Source: Eustoma russellianum (taxonomy: Eukaryota > Streptophyta > Magnoliopsida > Gentianales > Gentianaceae). Taken from it: DNA of 64,000 nt. Each line of letters begins with the position of its first letter. Position 1 is the stretch's first letter. The stretch is taken from positions 8,546,019 to 8,610,018 of the forward strand of contig AP025055.1 in the NCBI GenBank assembly GCA_036186865.1, written 5' to 3'. Position numbers and translations under genes: made by a program. Below, one piece after another: positions 33,601-45,600 of the stretch. Under the pieces are notes generated by a model. It saw only the letters and a list, made by a program, of their open reading frames with translations. It did not search any database and had not been told where the DNA came from.

Positions 33601-36600
33601 GTTGGCCCATTGATCGTAACACGTAACTCCTCCAACAGCCTCTTCAACCAAATCCCTTCACACATTCCATGCGCCAATGCCCGGAACTCTGCTTCCGTGC
33701 TACTTCTTGCCACCACCGTTTGTTTTTTGCTACGCCATGTAACCAAGTTTCCCCATACATAGGTGCAATAGCCAGAAGTAGATCTCCTATCCACTAGTGA
33801 GCCTGCCCAATTTGCATCAGTATACACCTTTAGGTCTCTATCCTCCTTTTTTGCGAAAAACAGCCCCATGCCAGGAGTTCTCTTTAAGTATCGTAGGATC
33901 CGAAGCACAGCCTCATAGTGTTGCATTTTTGGCGCATGCATGAATTGACTCACCATACTTACTGCAAAAGCAATATCAGGACGCGTATGTGACAAATAAA
34001 TAAGCTTACCAACAAGACGTTGGTACCGTTCACGATCCACATCCTTTCCTCCATCACCGTCCAGTTTTGCGTTAGCCACTGTGGGTGTAGCCGATGGTCT
34101 ACACCCTAACACTCCGGTCTCCTGTAATAAATCCAACACATACTTTCGTTGAGAGATAAAAATACCAGAAGAGTTTCGTGCTACCTCCATTCCTAGAAAG
34201 TATCTTAGTGATCCCAAGTCTTTCATTTCGAATTTGCTGTTAAGATACCTTTTTAAAGAATCTATTTCATCCTGAGCATCTCCTGTCAGAATAATGTCAT
34301 CAACATAAACAATGAGAATAGCACGTGTACCACTAGAAGTATGTTTGTAAAATATGGTATGATCAGCTTGAGACTGTCTAAACCCTTGAGTTTTAACGGC
34401 TTGAGTGAACTTTCCAAACCATTCACGCGGAGATTGTTTCAAACCATATAATGACTTTTGTAGCCTGCAAACCAAGTTACTCCCCCTGGAATAGCCAGGT
34501 GGTAAGTCCATATATACTTCCTCATGAAGATCACCATTTAGAAAGGCATTTTTAACATCCAATTGTTGTAGTGGCCAATCTAAACAAGCTGCTAGAGACA
34601 GTAGAATTCTTACCGAGTTTAACTTAGCCACTGGTGCAAAAGTTTCATTATAGTCAATACCGGATACCTGAGTGAAGCCTTTGGCTACTAGCCGTGCCTT
34701 GTAACGACTAATGCTCCCATCTGCATTGAACTTTACGGAGAACACCCACTTACAGCCAACTGGTCGCTTTCCTTCAGGCAATTCTACAACTTTCCACGTG
34801 TTATTCTTTTCCAATGCCCCCAACTCTTCTTGAACTGCACCTCTCCAATCCTTGTCTGCAAGTGCCTCCTCTATATTCTTAGGAATTTGGACATTTGCGA
34901 CCTTTGCAGAAAATGCTGCAAACTTGGTTGACAACTTGACATTAGAAACAAAATTTGAAATAGGATGTTGAGTACATACTCTTTTTCCCTTCCGTAGGGC
35001 TATAGGTACATCCAAGTCAGTCGAAGTCTCCAATACCTCCTCCTCACTGCAGGAAACAGGAACCGGTTCTGGGGATTGGCACTCTGGAGAAATACCCGTG
35101 TCTTTATCAACCCGGATTTGGTTTTTTCGTGAATAAACAATTATTTTGGGTGACTTTCGGCTGTCGGGTGGACATGGTTGACTTGGTTGTGGACTATTAT
35201 GGTTTGGTTGGCCATTATGGTTCGGCTGGTTCGGCTGGCCATTCTGGTTCGGCTGGTTCTGGTTCGGCGGGCCATTATGGTTCGGCTGGTTCGGCTGGCC
35301 ATTCTGGTTCGGCTGGTTCTGGTTCAGCGGGCCATTATGGTTTGGCGGTTCAACCGGTGCTCCCCCTGAACCGCTGCTGGGGATAGTAGGTAGAGGCAGT
35401 GGTTCATTGTATGGAGTGGGCCGAACATCAAGGTGAAAAAGGTTATCCAAGTGGTCTTGAGAGTGAGGGTAAAATGACTCGTGTTCACGAAATAGAAGGT
35501 CCATGGTGGTGAAGGTCCGGCGGAGAGTAGGAGAATAACATTTGTAGCCTTTTTGAGTAGGAGAATACCCAATGAAGACGCATTTGTGAGAGCGTGGATC
35601 CAACTTAGAAGACATGAGATTTCGAGAGTGAACAAATACTACGCAGCCAAACACTTTGAGGGGTAATGTAGAACCTCCAAGAAATAGGGGATATATCTCT
35701 TGAAGAGTGAACAAAGGTGATTTGTATTGAAGTAGTTTGGATGGAAGACGATTGATTAGGTGACATGCGGTGAGAACAGCTTCTCCCCACAGATATGTTG
35801 GAACATGCATAGTGAACATTAAGGCTCGGGCAACTTCTAATAAGTGTCGGTTTTTGCGTTCTGCTACACCATTTTGTTGTGGTGTATCAGGACAAGAACT
35901 TTGATGTATAATACCTTCCGAGGCTAGATACGAATTTATAGCGTGATTGAAATATTCAGTGCCATTATCAGTACGAAGAACTTTGATGGTGGTTTGAAAC
36001 TGGGTTTTTATCATTGAATGGAAATTTTGTATGATAGTGGTAACCTCGGTTTTATCCTTTAGAAGATAGACCCAACATACCCGTGTATGATCATCTATGA
36101 ATGTAATAAACCATTTTGCACCTGAAATATTCTTTACACGTGATGGACCCCAAAGATCACTGTGTACTAAATAGAAAGGAGCGGACGCATGGTATGCCTT
36201 TGGGAGAATAATTGTGTCGAACTTGTTTAGTGAATATACATGCATCACAATGTAGAGTAGACAACTGTTTATCATTAAATGGAAATAATTTTCTGAGATA
36301 ACTGAGACTAGGATGTCCTAGTCTTTTATGAAGAAGAAGTACATCAGAATTTGGGACATGGGAGGCGTGATGGGAAGAGTTGGAAAAAGAGGCCTGAAGT
36401 GCAGTTTTCTTGGTCTCTGGTGGAAGGTCTTTCTCGAGTTGATATAAGCCACTCGATTCTCTAGCAGTGCCAATCATCTTCCCCGACCCCTGCTCCTGCA
36501 GAATACACATTTGATCAGAAAACTTAGCCACACAACTCACATCCTTCGTGAGTTTACTAATGGAAATCAAATTGCACATCAATTTAGGAACATATAGTAC

Positions 36601-39600
36601 TGATTCAAGAGTAAGGGAAGGAGACACTTTAACTGAACCTCTACCAACGACCTTCGCATAGGTCCCATCAGCCACTCTAACTCTCAAAGTTCCAGAACTA
36701 GGTAAATATGTTGTGAAGTGAGACATATTACCTGTCATGTGATCTGTTGCCCCTGTGTCTAGAATCCAAGGGACTGTTTCCACAAAATTAGCCATACCTG
36801 AATGAGGTTGAGTATTAGTCTGGGGCGGCGATTCAGTCTGTGTCGTTAAGAGCGACATCAACTGTTCAAGTTGTGCTTGATTCAGCGTGACTTGACCGCA
36901 ACTGCTGGATGGGGAACTATGTTCGGTAACAGTAGCAAGGCTGCGGCCATAGGGTTGTGACATCTTTTTGTTCTTCATGTCAAGTGGTTTTCCATGTAGA
37001 CTCCAACATTTGTCCTGGGTGTGTCCTAGTTTATTACAGTGAGAACACCTAGGTCGAGTTCCAGGACGAGAGCCAACACCTTTAACGGCTAGAGCAGAGA
37101 CATCACCCAACCGTTCAACATGCGCACTAGGTGGCGCCTCCTTCCTTTCACCAAGCATAACTCGTCGCCTACTTTCTTCTCTTCGTACCTCAGCAAATGC
37201 TTCACTTAACGATGGCAAGGGCCTTCTACCTAATATACGACCCCTCACCTCATCCAATTCCTTGTTCAATCCAGCAAGGAAATCATACAGTCGTTCCTTC
37301 TCAAGATGTTCTTTGAATTTGATATTTCCTTCAAGATCTCCCCAGTCTGCCTCATAGTGGAGATCAAGTTCCTGCCATAAGGTTTGTAAGGAATTGTAGT
37401 ACTCTGTTATACTCATTCCTTCTTGACGCATCTCCTTGAGTCTATTCTTAATCTCAAATACTTGAGAAGCATTCTCAAGATCTGAGTAGTGTTCACGTAC
37501 AGCATCCCAAATGGCTTTTGCGGTACGCAAGAAGAGATAGGTACGACTGATATGAGGCTCCATGGAGTTGATGAGCCATGACATAACCAGGAAGTTGTTC
37601 AGTTCCTAGGCTGGGTAGCGTGCATCATTGACATCCGGCTTAGTGGCTTGGCCGGATATGAAAGCTAACTTTCCTTTGCCTCGCAGCACCATTAGAACGG
37701 ACTAGGACCATAACAGAAAATTTTTGCCATTCAACTTGTGATTGGTGATTTGAAGAGAAGAGCTCTCATTGAGAGTTTGTTGGAAACTAGTATCATTGGT
37801 GGGCGTTGTTGGGGTGATGGCGGCGGCGCTAGAGGAAGCAGATGGTGCCGCTATGGAGGTAGGTGTTTGGGAGCTCATCTTGCTTGTGGATGAGAATGAT
37901 TTTTGGTAGTGGATTGTTTACTGCTTTGGCTCTGATACCATGTGAGTATTTTCGGCCAGCAGGATTTGTGAGGAAACTGAATTTTTCTTCATTGATCTTT
38001 CCATAAAAGTGTTACAGAATATATACAATTCTTACTATTCATCCCATCATTAAAGGGATATTATCCTCCTACCTTCAATGCAATAAAAACCGGTCATTAA
38101 GCCCCTATTTACTACCTTTACAAAACTGAAAATTTTCCTATTAACTACCCTTAATTTCCTCCTACAATTAAGCATCTCATTTACAACAAACAATAATTAC
38201 AAACAATTCATCATGGCCTAAACTCTTGCTGCCGTTTTCCATGGTTGCTGCCCCTAGTGTTTAGTACGGCTGCATCAATCACGGCAAGAGGGTTCCCACA
38301 CTTCTACAGTCACACATAAAGTAGAAAGAACAAAACCCAGCGTCCTAAAGTACTTATGATGTATATCTTAAGGCCACATTGACTCCATTAAAGAAAGAGC
38401 AAGAACGTTAAAAGGGGTAGCCAAAGCACACACGTTTCTTGTCTTCATGTACATAGATTAGTTAATAATGTTGCAGAGCCCCTACTAAACTTATTGCAAG
38501 GAGTCATTCAACATTCAAACTTGATAGAAGGGACGTAATCCCTGTAACTATCAAAACATGGACAAATAAAGGACAAACAATTTCAGATGATGTAGCAGGG
38601 CACACTGATTCCTCATAACTTGAACTGAAGGGTATAATTATATACGCTAGAGAAAGGGGAGGATTAGACGATTTGAGCAACCTGCCAAACAGTGAAGAGA
38701 TTGTATGTTTGCAGAGAAATAAACATCTAACTACAACTGAATTTTAAACTGAAAGCCCTTAGGATGAGTTGAAAGGAAATTTTTTTTATGTAAGTCTCTC
38801 ACTTGCATTTGAAATACTATGAAGTGTCAATGGTTGTGCTTTCATCCATTTGATTTCCTAAAATACAAATAAGAAGATATGAAATGCTAAATACCCGCTT
38901 TTTCTCAGCCTCAATTCTTTCCTCTTCCATTTTCATTTCCCTGAAAGAAAAAAAATTTGAAGTCGGGTTAATTCCCATTGTAAATCTGTTTCATAAAATA
39001 GAGCATGAATAATTAAACATTAAATTGCAGTTTTCTCTCGTAAAATGATGATTATAACAGAAGCAGACAGTTGAACATGAGGTAACCGCCAAATCCACCT
39101 CATTCTTTTGTCGGCCCTAGGCTAACTGATGCTGTATTTGATTTTCACTGCAAGATCTTACTTCTCAGTTAAGATAAGCCTGTTCCTGGACAAAAGGTAC
39201 AACAAAATTGCTATTGGCCTTACTGTAATACAATTATATAATTTTATGTGTCCCTAGATGTCTGATAATCGACCTAGAGCTTCTAAAAGTGGCGGGATCA
39301 AATACAGCCGACTCATTTTCTTTTCGTAAGTTACAATTTCATAAACAGGCCTTATGAGGCAAATTTACAGATAATAAACACTATGAGTAGATGTTAGCAA
39401 GATAGCCAGTGATTTAGACTTGTAGCCAGAGATTGGAGATTTCGGCATAACGTTGTACTGACTCCATAAAGTCTTCCACACCTGATGTCAAGAGCCTCCC
39501 ATCTCCAATCCCAACATGTGCAAACAATATAGTACCGTAACCCCAAAAGTAAAATGCAAAAACCACTGCACAGGTAGGTACCATATAAAACCGGGGAGAG

Positions 39601-42600
39601 TGGGCTGAATATGTTTCTGATGAAGAAAGTGAAGTCATCCCTAGGTACACAGCTGAGGAGATTTAAGGAACCACCAACCCAGATATGTATGCCAGCAAGT
39701 AGTAGAAGAAGAGAGGAGTCAAACAGCTGTAGTTGTGGAGTTAGCATCGAGATTGAAGACCTGAAGATTTTAATGGGTAGACCTAAGTTCATTGCCATTT
39801 TTCAGTTGCCTAAATTCCTTTTGATTCCAGACCAAGTAGAAGCATAGAGCCTAAGGTTCTGAAGGACTTCCTTCATGACATATTTATATTCTCTATGAAT
39901 TGCTTGATGCAGTCTTTAGTTCCTCTCCTTCCATATTGAGTACACAGTGGCTAAAATTGCAAAGAAAACAAGGTCCTTCTGAAAGCTTGATGTCCATCAC
40001 TTTGTGAGCAACCAATTCAACAATAGTCCCAAGAAAATATGAAAACTCTGCAGTTTAGTTGTTGTAGGACAATCTTCCACACAAATCTGGAATTTGTACA
40101 TTGAAGGAAAAGGTGGTCATAATGTTCTGAAAACCTGTCACAAAGAATACATATATTAGTACCTATAATCCCCCAAAGCAAAAACTTGTCAAGGGCCTAG
40201 CATCCTCTTCCAAAATACAAGCGACAAGATGATAATATATCTAAGAAGATGATGCCTATTCCAAATAACATTGGTCCAATTTACTTTAGGTAAAACAAGC
40301 ATTTTGTCAATAGTTGCACTTCTTCATCCTCAGGGTCAAGGATACTAGATTCCTCAGAGGTCACTTGGACATACTCTACCCTCCTTCAGGATAATTAGCG
40401 GAGTATCCATCTTCGCCCTCACTGGCTTGCTTGATTTTCTAGGTTCAATGGGTCTTTTATCTGCTCTTAATCTGATTCTTCCTCCCTGTTAGCTTTGTAG
40501 GATCTGCAAAGCACCACTAGAAGGGGGGTTGAATAGTGGGTGCGGAAAATGTGGTTTTTAAAATTGTTTTAGACCAAAAACCCAATTTCTGAAAATAGTT
40601 TCTGTTTTCAGGACCTGTTTTGAAACGTTTTGAAAACTAGGTTACAGGTCTTCAAAAATTCTGAAATTTGTAGAGATCTTAGTCTCAGATGTTCTGAGTA
40701 TCTTCTAAAAATTTCAGATTAAAATTCAACCTTTAACCCCTTTAAATATCGTTGGTGGTCAGATTGCGCAAATCTGCCAAAAACGGTAGTCTGATTTGAA
40801 AAATTAATTCCAATTAAACCGTGACTCCAAATGCTTTGAAAATTTAATGACTAACCCCTTATTAGGTGTATTTAATTGGGTTGAAACAGTTTTGAAAAAT
40901 TCTTTTGGGAAGTTAGTCAAATACATTCAAAGTCTTAACCTTTGCAAGCCTGAAAATCAGACTGCACTAGTCTCAGATTTTTTGATGTTTGGATGACTTA
41001 TACTTGTCCAAAAGGGTTGAAACTTGCGTCAAAAGAACCTTAAGACGTGTGGCTATGTTTCCTTGAAAGTTTCGTGATTTTTGAAGTTCGTTTACTATTT
41101 TTAAGAACGTGATAAAAATGATACACTGTTCTGGAAACTGAAAGTAAGTGCTGAAAAGTAAAGAACACATGGGATTTTATACTGGTTCGGTTAATCAACC
41201 TACTCCAGTCTTCGAGGACACCTTCCTCGGTTATCACTAATCACAAAACACAAACAGCACCTTACGACACAGGGTTGATGGAGTTTCACACCAACTCCAA
41301 CCCTTTACAAACCTTGTAAGTGATTACAACGATCACGAACACCACCACCTAGCGGATGCAAGATTGATCACACCTTGATCAATCTTTTACAACAATATAG
41401 AATATATGGTGGTATAGATGAAGCCTATTCAAGATGTATGAATATGAATACAATAGGCTTTAAGAGAGAAGAAAGAAAAAAAGTGTAGAAGAAAAGATTG
41501 AAGACTCTTTTTTGCACTTTTGAACTTGTGAGGCTTGTCTTGTATTTTGCACTACTTCTTCTTCATTTTATCAAGTTGTGGCCGCCCCCTATGCCATGTT
41601 CTTCCCCTTGAAAATTATCTTTTAAGGCTTGGAAGAATATCTTGCATCATTGTGACATTCACTTGCTTATTTGGCAACTCCTCATTGGATGATCATTATA
41701 GCCTTGCTTACTTGGCACTCATTGATTGGATGAAAGTTGTCATCATTTGATGACTAGATAAATCTGAAAAATATCACTTAAAACATGTGCCAATTAGCCA
41801 TAAATATGTTGCCATAAGTCACATATCAATTCCACATAATTAGCAAGACAAATCATCACCATTAAGCACCTAAAAAAATCGGCCATATGCTTCTACACAT
41901 GCTGAAATTTCAGCATGTGTGATATTCACACTATATTCAAAATATTGCCATGTAGGTAGTAGATTTATCCCTTGAAAATAAAGAAGAAATCAATCATCAT
42001 TTAGGACATAAAAATCTCTACTAATTTGGGAATCAAATTTGTCATCATAGAGGCCATAAAATCGGCCATATACATTCCAACACATGCTGAAAATGATATT
42101 AAAAATACCATCACATTATTTCCATAATGTTTTTAAAACATTGTCATTTTATCTTTCAATCAATCCACATAATTCAAAGAAGTAAATATGGCACATTTAT
42201 CTCAAAAATTCGGCCACTCTAATTCACACATGCTGAAATTTTCAGCATGTGTTACAAATGTGACATAGTTTGAAATGTTACCTTGTGTAGCTCCTTTCTT
42301 TATGTCACCAACATTGTATGCTTCATTCTTTGCCAATCAAGATGCCAACAAAGCTCAACATATGCTCCAACAAGGCTGTAGTAGGCGTGTGACAAGCTTG
42401 TACATGTGCTGAATTTTATTTTTGCAAACTTTGTAAAATAGTGCACAATAATTATACACACATGGTATATTCCAATCAGTCCTTAATTGATTTTTCTAGA
42501 ACACTTTAAAATGTATATAGTATGTAAAAAGTGTCTAGATACATGTTATATGTCATGCCAAAAATGTTCTATGTGTCGTGTTCGTAGAAAACCGAATTTT

Positions 42601-45600
42601 CGACGTTTCTCAAATACCCGATTTTTCTCCGATTAAATTCCAACTTTTTGTACATGTTATATATATTATGTTACACATAATATACATAAATTAAACTTTA
42701 AGATTCAACACTTATGGCTGATTTAAAGTGGCGCCTACATGTGACAAAAATTGAATTTGGAATCTCCACAATTTGGCATTAATTTGGGGTGATTTGTGTG
42801 TGCCAACATAGAATGATTTTATGGCTACATATACCATGTAAGCCACGAAATTTATGGCCATTTTTGAAGTGTAGAGACTGGTCATCTATATATGGCAAGT
42901 ACGTGACACGTTGGCGAAGTTTTGGTATTCACCCGATACGACAATTTTTGGTTTAGAACCTTTTAACGTGTCGTAATAATTTTGTCATCACCATAACTTA
43001 TATCATATGATATAAGACCTGAATATACTCATAAATATGAGGTAAATATAATGGTGTGACGTTAACGTACGTTCGTAAAATATATAACGTGTCAGTAGTA
43101 CGTTGGAATATATGTGTATAAAGTATATATAAAAACGTGTAGACATAGGTGGGAGAGAACTTTCCATTCTTCAATTTGTTGCCTTTGTGCCTTTTCCAAA
43201 TATGGCTTCATTTAATAAACTACTTAGTTCATTTAACTAAGTACTTCACTTAATGAACTAGTTTAGTTCATTAATGATGGCACCTGAAAATAGTTCAAAC
43301 ACAACAAATGTTTGCCATTTGATGTAAGCTTTAAAACTTCATGGCTCGTTAGTACGGCAACAGTATATATGAACTATATAAAGCAGGTTTCATACAAAAA
43401 CGTGCTAAGTCATAAAACGTGTCATGCATTTCTTTAATACACGTTATTTAAATCATGCATTTTGTAATCACTCAAACCCCTTTTTCTCAACAAGCTTGTC
43501 CTTAAACATTTGATCCATTCCTTGGTCTTCCTCATGATCTTCATCATGTAGCTGATTTCCTTCATTCGGCTCTGCTTCCACTCAGCTAGTGTTGGGAACT
43601 TGTTGTAGCCTTTTGAGCTAGAGAGTCTTCCTGTCTATGAGTCATTACCTTAGCTGGTACCTCGCTCTTAACTTTGTTAGGACTTTCCTTTGATGAGTAT
43701 TGTTCCTATTTCACTGGATAAGCGTCTTCTTTCTAGATACCTTTGCTCTAAGCTTATTTAGTTGTGGTGCTCTTTGAATCCAAGGTTTTTCCTATGACTT
43801 CTAGTTCTGGTCCTTGTCCGTCGGTGGTTGTTTGATGTTTCTGTTTGCAGCTGCTGCTGCTTCTACTCTACAGCCATGACCAAACATTTTACACTTGCTG
43901 CATCGGATTGGCATCTACTTATAGGCAACTTCTTGCTAGACATCTCTGCCATTTCATCAATAAGTTTAAGCTTAAAAGGGAGTTCATCCCCAGCTTTAAT
44001 CTCAACACAGATTAGGATACCTTAGATTGTCTTGTGGTAGTCTTATCCATAAACATCGGCTTGCCAATTAAGGTTTCAATCCTTTCAAGAGTGACTGGGT
44101 TGAAGTATTGTAGTCAGTGAAAGGGTAATCTTTCCCAGACTGGTATAGCATTCAGCTTCAGTTTCTCTATTCTCTTTTCCAAATTCCACGGCCAAAGAAA
44201 TATGAATCTGTTCCCAAAAGAAAGGGGTTGAAGGTCCAAGATTTCTTGCTTGCTGGTTTTAGATTGAAACCTGAAGAGGATTAGATCTTCATCTAACTTC
44301 TGTGTCTCCAAAATTCCTTTGTTGCGCTCCATTGATCTTCCACAAAATTCTTCATATTGTAGTAAGAAGCACTGTTGCCCAACACTTGACCCACGATCGT
44401 GGTGTTCCATTAGTGTATACTTATCTACTTCTTGCAGATTGAGTGCAACAAGCTTCTCTCCTTTATCAACTTTATATCTGTACGACCTGAGAATAGAGGA
44501 TTCCTCTGTTTTGAAATCGGACTTGAACAAGTTAGCCCATGCTGATTTCGCATGAACAAGAGTCTGCATCTGGTTAGATAATCCTAGACTCAAAGGATCT
44601 AGCCATTTTGAGCTGATTTCAGTGAAATTTGTGTGCTCTGACCTTAGTTTTCCGCGACCGAAGGCCTAGCAGGCCTCGGATGTTATAGATCAAGCTTCAA
44701 AGCTTTCAAATCAAGCAGGACGGGGAAGAAATTAGGAGAAGAGAGATCATGATGAGGTCAAATGAGTTAAATTGCATAAAGACGATGTGCAGCATGATGG
44801 AGAGGGAGGAAGCACGTCCGTAATGTTTTGCATGATCTAATTTTCGGCCATCATGGCTTGTACTCTTTTGTAATGTACTTTAGGGTCATTTTGCAGGTTT
44901 TCAGATTGTTTTTAAACATTAAAAACATTAGTTAAAAGATAGGAAAATAGGCTTTCAAATTTGGAAAAAATGCCTAAAAAGTAGGGTTTTTCACAGGATG
45001 ACCATGTCTCAGTATTTTGTCCATAAGTCACTCATCTGACGTCGTTTTGAGATGATTCAAGATGCTATAGAAACTAGACATCCGGGGCTACAACTTTTTA
45101 GAAGATCTCATCGACAGATTCGGCCTCCAAATAACCAAAATATCGCGTGCAATGTTGATCAGATGCTGAGGAGATAAAAATCCAATAGAAGACTTATCCT
45201 ATCTCTTGTAAACTAGGTTTATCACTTGTAGGGTTATATGTAAATGAGGTCAGCCGCCAGTAAACTCAGAATATTGATTGAGAAAATATAAATTTTGGCC
45301 AAATGATGTTTGCAAGGTTCTTCCTTGTGTTTTTCTTTAATCCTTGATCAAAACTAGGTTCCGCATCAACGTCATGAACAAACGTTGTGGGGGAATCGAA
45401 TCTTATCGTCTTGAAGACACGTACCAGGGGTGGATTGCCGTGCTTGGATCACGAACAAGCTTCAAGAAGGTGGATATTGCTCATTCCAAACGAGAAGCAT
45501 ACGGCCAAGGGTGGTTTTCGTGAACCGTTCTTGTCACCGCACAAGGTTTCTTGTGGAAGACGCGTTAGAACCAAGAAAAAAATCCGTTCTTTTGGAGTGA

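Larger units (their letters stand above)
32987..38300 (-). mobile_element. Ty1/copia element in PRPL9 intron 3
   Basis: 5314-bp complete copia element, minus strand, the same orientation as PRPL9. LTRs are 360 bp each, differing at about five sites by eye, with plus-strand ends TGTGAG...CCCACA. Perfect 5-bp duplication CTTCT (32982-32986 and 38301-38305). PBS, PPT and gag-pol are all present. It enlarged an intron of about 0.6 kb to 5.9 kb. Clade not assigned beyond Copia; it is clearly not the Sirevirus type. Confidence 0.95.
39394..44687 (-). mobile_element. L1-type LINE remnant in PRPL9 intron 2, split by a solo LTR
   Basis: The minus strand encodes two separated LINE pieces. 43500-44650 resembles the DUF4283-type ORF1 of plant L1s (AWANLFKSDF, NRFIFLWPWNLEKR, LKLNAIPVWERLPFH, LIGKPMFMDK). 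39850-40325 resembles the ORF2 zf-RVT end (CILCDRFSEHYDHLFLQCTN; YSIWKERN near 39930). Endonuclease and RT are absent, so ORF1 and the ORF2 end were joined by a deletion near 40325. Stops and frame changes throughout. The outer limits are uncertain; the 5' end may extend beyond the LTR element at 44693. Confidence 0.7.

Noticed and set aside
44114..44593. 159-codon minus-strand frame as a separate host gene
   Set aside because: The sequence and its continuation below it resemble DUF4283-type LINE ORF1, and the frame is broken on both sides.
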